From Bacteroides fragilis (lineage in GTDB: Bacteria > Bacteroidota > Bacteroidia > Bacteroidales > Bacteroidaceae): a stretch of 64,000 nucleotides of DNA. The stretch lies in contig NZ_CP018937.1 of assembly GCF_002849695.1 (NCBI RefSeq), positions 4,030,001-4,094,000 of the forward strand. The letters run 5' to 3'. The notes under the pieces are model-generated. The model was not told the DNA's origin. It saw only the letters and a program-made list of their open reading frames with translations, and made no database searches. The stretch's first letter is position 1; each line of letters opens with the position of its first letter. The translations under genes were made by a program, and so were the position numbers. Shown here piece by piece: positions 51,036 through 60,223 of the stretch.

Positions 51036-53495
51036 TTACATAGGATCTACATCATAATAGACAATCAACGATTTAAACCGTTCGTCTTCTATCATTTCCC
51101 GTTGTACACGCAAAAGTAATTCACGGGCGCGACTCATTGGCGCATTTTGTTCTATTTTAACAACTATTTTCCGTATAAACAAAGTCTGGATACGGGCAAC
51201 GGGAGGCTTATCCGGCCCCAGTATACGGTTTCCGAACAATGCGCGCAGCTTTTCGGCCATGGTATGTGCCATCACATCCAGCAATGTCTCATTCCGGTTC
51301 TTCAGATAAACATACACCATCCGGTAGTAGGGAGGATAATGGAACATCTGTCGTTCGGCCAATTGTCCCGCTACCATATCCTCGTAATCGTTCGTCATCA
51401 CCTGACGGATGATGGGGTGATCTATACTTTTGGTTTGCAACACAACCCTGCCCCGTTTATTTTTTCGCCCGGCACGTCCGGCAACCTGTGCCATCAACTG
51501 GAAGGCACGTTCGTACGAACGGAAATCGGGATAATTCAACATCGTATCCGCATTGAGGATGCCCACTACACTAACATGATCGAAGTCGAGTCCTTTTGAT
51601 ACCATCTGGGTACCGATCAGTATATCAGTCTTCCCCTGCTCAAAATCTGCAATAATCTTTTCATAGGCCGACCGGGTACGGGTAGTATCCAAGTCCATAC
51701 GTGCCACAGAAGCTTCCGGAAAAATCAGTTTTACGTCATCTTCTATCTTCTCCGTACCAAAGCCCCTGTGCATAAGTTCGACTCCCTCGCAAGCCGGACA
51801 CGAACGGGGCAACTGGTAGGTATACCCGCAATAATGGCAAGTCAGCTGATTGATGCCTTTATGATAAGTCAGGCTGACATCACAGTTTTTGCATTTAGGC
51901 ACCCATCCGCAAGTGCGGCACTCTATCATCGGGGCAAAACCGCGCCGGTTCTGAAATAGAATCACCTGCTGTTTATTATCAAGCGCCTCACGGACGTATT
52001 GCAATAACAAGGGGGAGAATTGCCCCGTCATCCGCTTTTTGCGGTGTAATTCCTTGATATCTACCGGAATAATTTCCGGAAGTTGAATTTCTTTATATCG
52101 TTCTTTCAACTCCACCCATCCGAATTTACCGGTAGTGGCATTCTGCCAGATCTCCACCGAAGGAGTGGCAGTGCCTAACAACGTCTTTGCCCCATACATC
52201 GAAGCCAGTACGATAGCGGCATTGCGGGCATGATAGCGTGGCGCGGGGTCCTGCTGTTTATAAGTGTTCTCGTGCTCTTCGTCCACAATGACCAGTCCGA
52301 GATTCCGGAACGGGAGGAATACCGAAGAGCGCACCCCCAGAATAATGTCATATCCTTCTTCCGTCAATTGCTTCTGCCAGATCTCAACCCGTTCGGCATC
52401 GGGAAACTTGGAGTGATAGATCCCCAACCGGGAGCCGAACACCCGTTTCAGACGTTCGGTAATCTGAGTGGTCAACGCAATTTCGGGTAACAGGTAAAGC
52501 ACCTGTTTCCGCTGACGTAAAGCATCTTCTATCAGATGGATATACACTTCAGTCTTTCCGCTGGAAGTCACACCGTGGAGCAAGCAGACATTCTTCTCTT
52601 GAAAGCTCCGCACAATTTCATCATAAGCCCGCTGCTGATGTTCGTTCAGAACGTTCAGTTCCACCGTTTGTCCCGAGATACGGTTCAATCGGCCGATTTC
52701 CCGTTGATAGACTTCAAAGACCCGCTTTTCTACCAATCCGTTAAAAACGGCAGGAGAAGCGGAAGCACGCTGCAACAATTCCTTTTTCGATACTTCCTTC
52801 AACGTGCCGTCCCCCAATACCCCGGAAAGCTCGACGTACTTCATCAACAGTGCCAGTTGCTTCGGGACGCGTTCTAATTTATCAAAAAGTCGCCGGAGAT
52901 TCTCCTCGCCCGAAGCGTCGGCCGTCAGCCGGACCCGGACTTCTGTTTTGGGTTTATAGGTACGGCGAAGTTCCTCTTTTACAAAAAGGGCTTCCTTATC
53001 GAGCAAGGATTTAATAACAGTAAGTATGTTTTTCAGACCACTCTCCTTTTCAAGTTTGGTGACGCACTGCTCAGGATCTTTTGCAAGCAAGTCAAGTATC
53101 CGTTGTTCCCGTTCGGGAAGGGGAGCATCGGCTTCAAAGTCAGGGTTGTATTCAACAATTGTCTCGCTTTCCAGTTTTAAACCGGAAGGTAACGCCGCTT
53201 TGTAGACATCGCCCTGTGTACAGAGATAATAATCGGATAACCATTCCCAAAACCGGAATTGTACAGGGAGCAGTATCGGAGAGGTATCAAGTACGGCGGA
53301 AATCTCTTTGACTTCATATTCGGTCGGCGCATAATAGTGAACATTGCAAACAATGGCTGTATAATACTTTTTCCGCCCGAAAGATACGACTACCCGGCAA
53401 CCGATTTGCACCTCTTCTGCTCCTTCGTCCGGAAGGGAATAAGTGAAGCAACGGGGAAGAGGCAAAGGTAATATGACATCTACATACTTTTTCAT
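51036..53495 (-). CDS. priA: primosomal replication restart helicase PriA
   Basis: 819 residues from MKKYVDVILPLPLPRCFTYS; the frame runs on to 53531 but the extra 12 residues are not conserved. N-terminal 3' DNA-binding domain, helicase motifs GVTSSGKTEVYIH (Walker A) and VIVDEEHENTYKQ (DEEH), zinc-binding cysteines (CRTCGWVPKCKNC, CHYCGY, CPAC), then motifs V-VI (GTQMVSKGLDF, QVAGRAGRK). It reloads the replisome at stalled forks. Single gene. Confidence 0.97.
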   Translation of the reverse strand: MKKYVDVILPLPLPRCFTYSLPDEGAEEVQIGCRVVVSFGRKKYYTAIVCNVHYYAPTEYEVKEISAVLDTSPILLPVQFRFWEWLSDYYLCTQGDVYKAALPSGLKLESETIVEYNPDFEADAPLPEREQRILDLLAKDPEQCVTKLEKESGLKNILTVIKSLLDKEALFVKEELRRTYKPKTEVRVRLTADASGEENLRRLFDKLERVPKQLALLMKYVELSGVLGDGTLKEVSKKELLQRASASPAVFNGLVEKRVFEVYQREIGRLNRISGQTVELNVLNEHQQRAYDEIVRSFQEKNVCLLHGVTSSGKTEVYIHLIEDALRQRKQVLYLLPEIALTTQITERLKRVFGSRLGIYHSKFPDAERVEIWQKQLTEEGYDIILGVRSSVFLPFRNLGLVIVDEEHENTYKQQDPAPRYHARNAAIVLASMYGAKTLLGTATPSVEIWQNATTGKFGWVELKERYKEIQLPEIIPVDIKELHRKKRMTGQFSPLLLQYVREALDNKQQVILFQNRRGFAPMIECRTCGWVPKCKNCDVSLTYHKGINQLTCHYCGYTYQLPRSCPACEGVELMHRGFGTEKIEDDVKLIFPEASVARMDLDTTRTRSAYEKIIADFEQGKTDILIGTQMVSKGLDFDHVSVVGILNADTMLNYPDFRSYERAFQLMAQVAGRAGRKNKRGRVVLQTKSIDHPIIRQVMTNDYEDMVAGQLAERQMFHYPPYYRMVYVYLKNRNETLLDVMAHTMAEKLRALFGNRILGPDKPPVARIQTLFIRKIVVKIEQNAPMSRARELLLRVQREMIEDERFKSLIVYYDVDPM

Positions 53496-53513
53496 CGTGA
53501 GGACAAAGATACA

Positions 53514-53544
53514 AAAAAATCCCCGACGCAAACGCCGGGGATTT
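53514..53544 (-). terminator. terminator of the outer-membrane barrel gene
   Basis: Minus strand AAATCCCCGGCG-TTTG-CGTCGGGGATTTTTTT: 12-bp stem with one G-T pair and T run, 27 nt after the stop at 53571. It overlaps the presumed priA promoter region. Confidence 0.8.
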
Positions 53545-53570
53545 GTATATCATCAGATGATTCTGATTTC

Positions 53571-54149
53571 TTAGAAAATATAAGCAGCAGATATCTGCCA
53601 CATTTTAGTCTTATAAGAAAAATCAGCCTCTTTCCATTCCGCTGTTTTATTCAACGGGATATTATAATTGGCTCCTATCTGCAAATGCCTCAGTAATTTC
53701 ACACCGGCACCTACATTAATACCTATCTGTGCGTTCTTTTTATTCAACCGACCAAGGTCCTCGTAATTCTTATCGCCTGAGAAGTTAAAATAAAAATCCG
53801 GACCGGCTGCCACGTAGATACCCAATGCACTACCCAAGCCAATAGTATACTTCAAGTTAATTGGAATATCGAGACCATTCTGTCTGATAGACTCATCACC
53901 TACTTTGACACCTCTCTGAGAGAACAAAAGAGCACCGTCAACCCCCAAACCTACCAGTGGGATAGTAACCTCAGCCATCGGGCCGATAAAGAAACCGGTG
54001 AAGTTGTCTGTTTTAAAATCAGACTTATTAAAATCAGCTTTTGCCAGATTTACACCACCTTTCACACCAAACTTGATAAGTTGTGCCTGAGCAGGCATAG
54101 CCATACCGATACATACAGCTATCATTAAAGCACTAATAATCTTTTTCAT
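53571..54149 (-). CDS. outer-membrane beta-barrel protein
   Basis: 192 residues. Signal peptide MKKIISALMIAVCIGMAMPAQA, then an eight-strand-type barrel (GVKGGVNLAKADF, NLKYTIGLGSALGIYVAAGP, QIGINVGAGVKLLRHLQIGA) ending in an aromatic terminal strand (QISAAYIF) for the barrel-assembly machinery. Belongs to the PF13568-like outer-membrane barrel group of Bacteroidetes. Function unknown. A -7 box lies at 54176-54183. Confidence 0.85.
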   Translation of the reverse strand: MKKIISALMIAVCIGMAMPAQAQLIKFGVKGGVNLAKADFNKSDFKTDNFTGFFIGPMAEVTIPLVGLGVDGALLFSQRGVKVGDESIRQNGLDIPINLKYTIGLGSALGIYVAAGPDFYFNFSGDKNYEDLGRLNKKNAQIGINVGAGVKLLRHLQIGANYNIPLNKTAEWKEADFSYKTKMWQISAAYIF

Positions 54150-54175
54150 AACTAAGTTGTGTTTAAAATTCGGGA

Positions 54176-54183
54176 CAAAGATA
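54176..54183 (-). promoter_or_regulatory. -7 box of the outer-membrane barrel gene
   Basis: Minus strand TATCTTTG, a perfect match 26 nt before the ATG at 54149. -33 region weak. Confidence 0.4.
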
Positions 54184-54469
54184 TAGTTTTAAATTAAAAA
54201 AACATTAAATTCGTTTGCATATTTTCAGCAAAGCGCTCTATTCTATAACATTACTCAACAGCATTTTGTTGTTTCAATCGCCAATATAAAGGACTTGCCG
54301 TTTTCTCAATAAAAAGATCCATCTTTATCATCTAAGGGAACTATATACGAGATGTACAACTGGTATATCGGATCTTTTAATAATAGACCCGCAACCTCAT
54401 AAAGTAGCAGCAAAATCCCGGCAAGAAGAAAAAAACACCCTTACCGGAACAACGAATCATAAAACGATT

Positions 54470-54477
54470 TACCTTTG
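54470..54477 (+). promoter_or_regulatory. -7 box of tRNA-Ser
   Basis: TACCTTTG, perfect TAnnTTTG, 12 nt before the tRNA 5' end. Confidence 0.4.
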
Positions 54478-54489
54478 TAGTACATTTAA

Positions 54490-54577
54490 GGAAAGATGCC
54501 AGAGTGATCGAATGGGCCGGACTCGAAATCCGGTGAACGGCTTGTCTGTTCCGTGGGTTTGAATCCCACTCTTTCCG
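54490..54577 (+). tRNA. tRNA-Ser (CGA)
   Basis: 88-nt class II tRNA: acceptor GGAAAGA/TCTTTCC, anticodon loop CTCGAAA (anticodon CGA), long variable arm (GAACGGCTTGTCTGTTC), T-loop GTTTGAATCC, discriminator G. 3' CCA not encoded. Stands alone. Confidence 0.96.
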
Positions 54578-54674
54578 CACAGGCTTGCAGGTTCCGATTA
54601 AGAAAAAGAGCCTTGCAAAAGCCCGTTTCACCACAGACTGTGACACCTCCCCCTTCTCTATGAAGACCGTTTCC

Positions 54675-55835
54675 CTATCCCTTAAACTGTATCAGCATCA
54701 GGACAGGATTATCATCTACTTTCATTCCCGAAACAATCTTCTTCAGTTCACCACTCAACTCACCGGCTTCGTAAGCCTCCACCAAATCTTCCGACTTCAG
54801 AATGACTAAAGCGCAATCTTCGGGATAACGATAAAACATGATGCCTGAGACCGGTTTCGAAGTATCTTCACGATTCTTGAAAATATAGCGGAAAACCTCC
54901 TGGGTACGGCGATCATAAAGCCATTCTTCATTTTGCAAATCCAGATGATCAATGCTGTTCATAGGTATCTCCATCGGTTGCTTGGTTAAAAAAAGATAGG
55001 GTCCCGCCACTCCTTTCAAAAACAAACCATACTGGTTCCCTTCTTCATTATGTGAAGGGGTCCGGACCAGCAAAGGTTTTAAAGCAAAATCCGGCTCCAT
55101 CGTAAACAAAGTATCCGAGTCCGCATTGCCTATGTAGAACCGGGAACCATTGCAAATAATCGATGGCTCATGCATATAGCCATACAGATGCGCTTGCTCG
55201 TTAATGATTAATTTAACTTGCACACATTTTTTCTGCACATAGCTCAAAGAATCCAGCTGTCCGCTCTCGGTAGAGACAAGGAGGTAGGGATGGAACCCGG
55301 CATCCGAACCTGCGGAAGGAGTGAAGTCCCGGGAGGCAATCAGATATTCGGGAGAGAAAAGATACATCTGGTTCAACCATATATTTTCGGGATAAGGAAG
55401 CGAACGCTTGAACGTGCCATCCAGCGAATAGACGTGAATTTTTTGCCGGTTCATCTCTTTCAGATAAAGTTCGCCATCCTCCCAGTTTACGTCTACCGTC
55501 GCAATATCTTTGTATTCTCCCGGACCATTTCCCACCCGGTGGATACGAGTAAGGGCTTTTCCCTCCCGGCTGAACAGACAGACATCTTCACTCTGATGAC
55601 CTATCGTCACGATATATTTATCGGCCACTATCGCGGCAACACCATTGAACAGAAAGTCATCGGTAGTTTCTAAAGGAATATATTCCACATCGGCAATGTC
55701 TTGCAGAACAATCTCTTTTTCAGGGTAACTTTTTGTCATGTCGACAACGGATAAAGCCTGAGTCTCCGCCCGCTTCGTCCCCTGGCATGAAACCAACAGG
55801 TACAGCACCAGAAAGTAAAAAGGGAATTTTTTCAT
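54675..55835 (-). CDS. 6-bladed beta-propeller lipoprotein
   Basis: 386 residues from MKKFPFYFLVLYLLVSC: a lipoprotein signal with lipobox LVSC (Cys17). After it comes the segment VLQDIADVEYIPLETTDDF typical of the Bacteroidales 6-bladed beta-propeller family (DUF5128-like), then repeated blades (ITIGHQSEDVCLFSREGKA, IHRVGNGPGEYKDIATV). Exposed on a membrane; binding partner unknown. Family members are often several per genome and single-gene units. An upstream Met (55853) lies outside the signal peptide. Confidence 0.85.
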   Translation of the reverse strand: MKKFPFYFLVLYLLVSCQGTKRAETQALSVVDMTKSYPEKEIVLQDIADVEYIPLETTDDFLFNGVAAIVADKYIVTIGHQSEDVCLFSREGKALTRIHRVGNGPGEYKDIATVDVNWEDGELYLKEMNRQKIHVYSLDGTFKRSLPYPENIWLNQMYLFSPEYLIASRDFTPSAGSDAGFHPYLLVSTESGQLDSLSYVQKKCVQVKLIINEQAHLYGYMHEPSIICNGSRFYIGNADSDTLFTMEPDFALKPLLVRTPSHNEEGNQYGLFLKGVAGPYLFLTKQPMEIPMNSIDHLDLQNEEWLYDRRTQEVFRYIFKNREDTSKPVSGIMFYRYPEDCALVILKSEDLVEAYEAGELSGELKKIVSGMKVDDNPVLMLIQFKG

Positions 55836-55910
55836 AGTATCATCATTAATCACACCGGCAAGATAGAAAAAAAATACCGGATTCAGCTCTCAAACTTCAG
55901 AAAATAAAAA

Positions 55911-55996
55911 AAGAAGTTGTACCCCAAACCGTTGCAATTCTCCTATCCTCCCTAAACGGAAGAAAGAACTGTAACCGGATTGGGATACAACTTCTT
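55911..55996 (-). terminator. long hairpin terminator after aspA
   Basis: AAGAAGTTGTACCCCAAACC (from 55911) pairs with the complement of GGATTGGGATACAACTTCTT (to 55996) with two mismatches over 20 bp, around a long centre. On the minus strand an AT-rich T run follows. It lies 26 nt after the aspA stop and 80 nt before the propeller gene start. Confidence 0.65.
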
Positions 55997-56021
55997 AAAT
56001 ATGCTGACCGGATTCCCCGGA

Positions 56022-57455
56022 TCAGTTGTTAGGCTTAATATCGAGTTTAACCGGATGAATCATGTTTTCCGGCTTCAGGATCGTATCAAGGTCTTCTTTC
56101 GAAAGAATGTTATGTTCCAACACCAGTTCGTAAACTCCCTTACCGGTCTCCTGTGCCTCTTTGGCAATTTTGGTAGAATTCTTATACCCGATGACAGGGT
56201 TGAGGGCCGTCACAACACCGATACTGTTGTGAACATCTTTCCGGCATTTCTCCTCATTGGCCGTAATGCCGTCTATGCACAAAATACGCAGTGTATCGAA
56301 GCCATTCATCAGCAAATCGGCAGATTCAAAGCAACACTGTGCCATAACCGGTTCCATCGCATTCAGCTCCATCTGAGCCGCTTCGCCACTCATAGCCACG
56401 CAAAGGTCGTTGCCTATCACTTTATAGTCGATCTGGTTCATCACTTCGGGGATAACCGGATTTACCTTACCGGGCATGATAGACGAACCGGGTTGCATGG
56501 CAGGCAGATTGATCTCACCCAACCCGCAACGCGGACCGGATGCCAGAAGACGCAAGTCATTGCAAATCTTATTCATTTTTACAGCTATACGACGCATGGC
56601 TGAAGAATACCCCACCAGACAGGAAGTATCGGAAGTAGCTCCTATCAGATCGTCGGCCAAACGGATATCCAGCCCGGTAATCTTCCGAAGGGCCGCGATG
56701 CATTTGGTAGCATATTCCGGTTCGGCGGTAATTCCGGTTCCGATGGCAGTAGCTCCCATATTGACTGTCAGGAAGTCCTGTGCAGCAAAGTCCAGATTCT
56801 TAATTTCATCTTGAAGGATGCTGGCAAAACCATTGAATGTCTGCCCAAGCGTCATCGGCACCGCATCTTCCAACTGTGTACGCCCCATCTTGATCACATG
56901 TGCAAACTCTTCTGCTTTTCTCCGGAAAGCACCGATCACTTCTTTGAAATGCTTCACCAGTTTCAAATGGGTATAATACATACCTATATGGATGGCAGTC
57001 GGATAGGCATCGTTGGTGGACTGCGAACGGTTGACGTGGTCATTGGGCGAACAATATTGATACTCTCCGCGTTTATGTCCCATCAGTTCGAGGGCACGAT
57101 TGGCTATCACCTCGTTAGCATTCATGTTGGTGGTAGTTCCGGCTCCACCCTGAATCATGTCTACCGGGAATTGGTCGTGATGTTTGCCTTCCAGAATTTC
57201 TTTACATGCATGGAGAATGGCATTTGCCTGTTCTTCAGCCAGCAATCCAAGCTCAAAGTTAGCCATAGCGGCTCCCATCTTGGTTATGGCAAGTGCATTG
57301 ATGAACAACGGATACTCACAAAGGTGATATTTGCTAATGCGGAAGTTCTCTATGCCCCGAAGGGTTTGTACACCATACAAGGCGGTTTCGGGTACTTCAC
57401 GTTCACCTATTAAATCACTCTCTGTACGGGTTGCTTTCGATAATTCTTCTTTCAT
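56022..57455 (-). CDS. aspA: aspartate ammonia-lyase
   Basis: 477 residues, fumarase/aspartase superfamily. Signature GSSIMPGKVNPVIPEVMNQ, plus the aspartase-type NMNANEVIANRALELMGHKR and GRTQLEDAVPMTLGQTF. It reversibly converts aspartate to fumarate and ammonia in the cytoplasm; in Bacteroides the fumarate feeds the fumarate reductase to succinate pathway. The N-terminus RTESDLIGEREVPETALYGV and the segment GEAAQMELNAMEPVMAQCC favour AspA over fumarase class II, though the two are hard to separate by eye. Divergent from dcuB and functionally linked. Confidence 0.92.
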   Translation of the reverse strand: MKEELSKATRTESDLIGEREVPETALYGVQTLRGIENFRISKYHLCEYPLFINALAITKMGAAMANFELGLLAEEQANAILHACKEILEGKHHDQFPVDMIQGGAGTTTNMNANEVIANRALELMGHKRGEYQYCSPNDHVNRSQSTNDAYPTAIHIGMYYTHLKLVKHFKEVIGAFRRKAEEFAHVIKMGRTQLEDAVPMTLGQTFNGFASILQDEIKNLDFAAQDFLTVNMGATAIGTGITAEPEYATKCIAALRKITGLDIRLADDLIGATSDTSCLVGYSSAMRRIAVKMNKICNDLRLLASGPRCGLGEINLPAMQPGSSIMPGKVNPVIPEVMNQIDYKVIGNDLCVAMSGEAAQMELNAMEPVMAQCCFESADLLMNGFDTLRILCIDGITANEEKCRKDVHNSIGVVTALNPVIGYKNSTKIAKEAQETGKGVYELVLEHNILSKEDLDTILKPENMIHPVKLDIKPNN

Positions 57456-57502
57456 AATATATCTTTATTAACAATTATAATCTTAACTGTGTTTATAATA
57501 AC

Positions 57503-57533
57503 CAAACTTAAGCAATATTGTTTTGAAAGCAAT
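57503..57533 (-). promoter_or_regulatory. promoter of aspA
   Basis: Minus strand ATTG (57530-57533), 19 nt, TAAGTTTG (57503-57510). Good match; leader about 40 nt. Confidence 0.6.
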
Positions 57534-57745
57534 CATATTCACTATTTAGTTAACATACTTTAAACAAGGAACAATTTACGTATAATAAAGCAAAGACATG
57601 TATCATATTGTAAACAACATCCGATTGAGAGATATTTTATAAAATCTCCTTCATAATGAAAAAATATGCAAACCAGCAAAAACCAATTAACTTCTTTTTT
57701 GTTGATTACCATATCATTTACCAATTCAGAGACAATTTATTAAAT

Positions 57746-57753
57746 TATCTTTG
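57746..57753 (+). promoter_or_regulatory. -7 box of dcuB-asparaginase-porin
   Basis: TATCTTTG, perfect TAnnTTTG, 24 nt before the dcuB ATG. -33 region poor, as often in regulated genes. Confidence 0.45.
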
Positions 57754-57776
57754 CCAAAAAATTAAAAAAGAAAGAT

Positions 57777-59087
57777 ATGATTTTACAATTGGCTTTTGTA
57801 CTGACAGCTATTATTATCGGTGCCCGTTTGGGAGGTATCGGACTCGGAGTAATGGGCGGCGTAGGTTTAGGGATACTGACTTTTGTCTTCGGACTGCAAC
57901 CCACAGCCCCTCCGATCGATGTAATGTTGATGATTGCCGCGGTTATTTCGGCTGCATCATGCATGCAGGCAGCCGGCGGACTGGACTATATGGTGAAGCT
58001 GGCAGAAAAGTTATTGCGTAAAAACCCGTCGCACGTCACTCTTTTGAGTCCTATTGTGACTTATCTGTTCACCTTCGTAGCCGGTACGGGACATGTTGCC
58101 TATTCCGTACTGCCGGTGATAGCCGAAGTGGCCACCGAAACAAAAATCCGTCCGGAACGCCCGCTGGGCATTGCCGTTATCGCTTCTCAGCAAGCCATCA
58201 CGGCCAGCCCCATCTCGGCAGCCACAGTTGCCTTGCTCGGACTTCTGGCAGGTTTCGACATTACTTTATTTGACATTCTGAAAATAACGATCCCCGCTAC
58301 CATTATCGGTGTGCTGGTAGGTGCACTGTTCTCAATGAAAGTAGGCAAAGAGCTGGTGGACGACCCTGAATATCAGAAGCGATTGGCCGAAGGGTATTTC
58401 GACTCTAAGAAAGTAGAGATTAAGGACGTACACAACAAGCGCAATGCCATGCTATCGGTTCTGATTTTCATTTTAGCAACGGCCTTCATCGTATTCTTCG
58501 GGTCTTTCGACGGCATGCGCCCCACCTTCCTGATAGACGGAGAAACCGTTACATTAGGGATGTCTGCCATTATTGAAATCGTAATGCTTTCGGCAGCCGC
58601 TCTTATCCTGCTGATTACCAAGACAGATGGAATCAAAGCAACCCAAGGCTCTGTTTTCCCGGCAGGAATGCAAGCGGTAATCGCCATCTTCGGCATCGCC
58701 TGGATGGGCGACACATTCCTGCAAGGCAACATGGGGCAACTGACCGAATCTATCGAAGGATTGGTTCGGCAGATGCCGTGGTTATTCGGAATAGCTTTGT
58801 TCGTAATGTCTATCCTGCTTTACAGTCAGGCGGCCACGGTACGTGCACTGATGCCACTGGGCATCGCCCTCGGCATTTCGCCATATATGCTGATCGCCAT
58901 GTTCCCGGCCGTAAACGGATACTTCTTCATTCCGAATTATCCGACGGTGGTTGCCGCCATCAATTTCGACCGTACAGGGACAACCAAAATCGGTAAATAT
59001 GTGTTGAATCATTCGTTTATGATGCCCGGATTGGTATCAACCGTTGTAGCTATCGTACTCGGATTGCTCTTCATCCAGGTATTTTAA
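57777..59087 (+). CDS. dcuB: anaerobic C4-dicarboxylate transporter, Dcu family
   Basis: 436 residues, about 10-12 transmembrane helices. Dcu motifs: GARLGGIGLGVMGGVGLGIL, SCMQAAGGLDYMVKLAEKLL, GTGHVAYSVLPVIAEVA, SQQAITASPISAATVALL, GYFFIPNYPTVVAAINFDRT. Exchanges aspartate, fumarate or malate for succinate during anaerobic growth. DcuA and DcuB cannot be separated with certainty. First of three co-directional genes with asparaginase (45 nt) and porin; faces aspA. Confidence 0.92.
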   Translation: MILQLAFVLTAIIIGARLGGIGLGVMGGVGLGILTFVFGLQPTAPPIDVMLMIAAVISAASCMQAAGGLDYMVKLAEKLLRKNPSHVTLLSPIVTYLFTFVAGTGHVAYSVLPVIAEVATETKIRPERPLGIAVIASQQAITASPISAATVALLGLLAGFDITLFDILKITIPATIIGVLVGALFSMKVGKELVDDPEYQKRLAEGYFDSKKVEIKDVHNKRNAMLSVLIFILATAFIVFFGSFDGMRPTFLIDGETVTLGMSAIIEIVMLSAAALILLITKTDGIKATQGSVFPAGMQAVIAIFGIAWMGDTFLQGNMGQLTESIEGLVRQMPWLFGIALFVMSILLYSQAATVRALMPLGIALGISPYMLIAMFPAVNGYFFIPNYPTVVAAINFDRTGTTKIGKYVLNHSFMMPGLVSTVVAIVLGLLFIQVF

Positions 59088-59132
59088 AAAAGACGGACTA
59101 TCTATTTTTTTAACCTAAATAACAGTTGAGTC

Positions 59133-60191
59133 ATGAAAGAACTAAAAAGACTAAGCCTTGTAGTGGTAACACTACTACTTTCCGCAACGATGGCCTTCGC
59201 ACAGAAGCCAAACATTCACATCCTTGCTACCGGAGGGACGATTGCCGGGACAGGCGGTTCGGCAACTTCCACCAATTACACAGCCGGACAAGTAGCAATC
59301 GGCACGCTGCTGGATGCAGTACCCGAACTAAAGAACATTGCCAATGTGACCGGCGAACAAATTGTGCGTATCGGCTCGCAGGACATGAACGACGAAGTGT
59401 GGCTGATACTTGCCAAAAAGATCAATCAACTGCTGAAGCGTCCGGATATCGACGGCATCGTTATCACTCACGGAACAGATACAATGGAAGAAACGGCTTA
59501 CTTCCTGAACCTGACCGTCAAAAGCGACAAGCCGGTGGTGCTGGTGGGAGCCATGCGCCCTTCCACCGCACTTAGTGCCGATGGTCCGCTGAACCTTTAC
59601 AACGCCGTAGTCACCGCAGGAGCCAAAGAATCTGCAGGCAAAGGCGTGCTGGTAGCCATGAACGGATTGATTCTCGGGGCAGAAAGCGTATTAAAGATGA
59701 ACACAATCGATGTGCAAACCTTCCAGGCCCCCAACTCCGGAGCGTTGGGCTATATCTTCAACGGAAAGGTGTTTTACAACCAAGCCCCGCTGAAAAAGCA
59801 TACCACTCAGTCTGTGTTCGACGTAACCAACCTGACCTCTCTGCCCAAAGTAGGTATCGTTTATAGTTACTCAAACATCGAGGCAGATATGGTAACACCA
59901 CTCTTGCACCACGACTATAAGGGAATTATCCATGCCGGCGTAGGCAACGGAAACATTCACAAGAACATTTTCCCGGTACTGACAGAGGCCCGCAAGAAAG
60001 GAATACTCGTTGTCCGTTCATCCCGTGTACCGACCGGACCTACGACATTGGATGCCGAGGTGGATGACGCTCAATATCAATTTATCGCTTCGCAAGAGCT
60101 GAATCCGCAAAAGTCACGTGTGCTGCTGATGCTTGCACTGACCAAAACCAACGACTGGAAGCAGATTCAGCAATATTTTAATGAGTATTAA
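59133..60191 (+). CDS. ansB: L-asparaginase, exported type II
   Basis: 352 residues with a Sec signal (MKELKRLSLVVVTLLLSATM, cleavage near AFA-QK). Catalytic threonines: ATGGTIAGTGG (first active-site Thr) and VITHGTDTMEETAYF (Thr-Asp). Periplasmic enzyme hydrolysing Asn (and some Gln) to Asp and ammonia; with DcuB and AspA it supplies fumarate. 33 nt before the porin gene, no terminator between. Confidence 0.95.
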   Translation: MKELKRLSLVVVTLLLSATMAFAQKPNIHILATGGTIAGTGGSATSTNYTAGQVAIGTLLDAVPELKNIANVTGEQIVRIGSQDMNDEVWLILAKKINQLLKRPDIDGIVITHGTDTMEETAYFLNLTVKSDKPVVLVGAMRPSTALSADGPLNLYNAVVTAGAKESAGKGVLVAMNGLILGAESVLKMNTIDVQTFQAPNSGALGYIFNGKVFYNQAPLKKHTTQSVFDVTNLTSLPKVGIVYSYSNIEADMVTPLLHHDYKGIIHAGVGNGNIHKNIFPVLTEARKKGILVVRSSRVPTGPTTLDAEVDDAQYQFIASQELNPQKSRVLLMLALTKTNDWKQIQQYFNEY

Positions 60192-60223
60192 CCGGGCATC
60201 GGACCGATAAAACCTGAACACTT

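Larger units (their letters stand above)
54150..54674. other. intergenic region with tRNA-Ser
   Basis: Contains promoter motifs for the barrel gene (54176-54183) and for tRNA-Ser (54470-54477) and the tRNA itself. From about 54210 to 54440 I see no gene or clear structure. Confidence 0.6.
57456..57776. other. 321-bp divergent regulatory region between aspA and dcuB
   Basis: Very AT-rich. Holds both promoters (57503-57533 minus, 57746-57753 plus) and a near-palindrome GAGATATTTTATAAAATCTC (57628-57648), a candidate operator. No RNA or protein gene supported. Confidence 0.5.

Noticed and set aside
53504..53511. -7 box TATCTTTG as the priA promoter
   Set aside because: Perfect box, but it would start transcription about 3 nt before the ATG and its upstream region is the terminator of the neighbouring gene; kept only as a weak possibility.
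59126..59575. 149-codon frame starting just before ansB
   Set aside because: Overlaps ansB in another frame; Arg/Cys/His-rich translation without structure.
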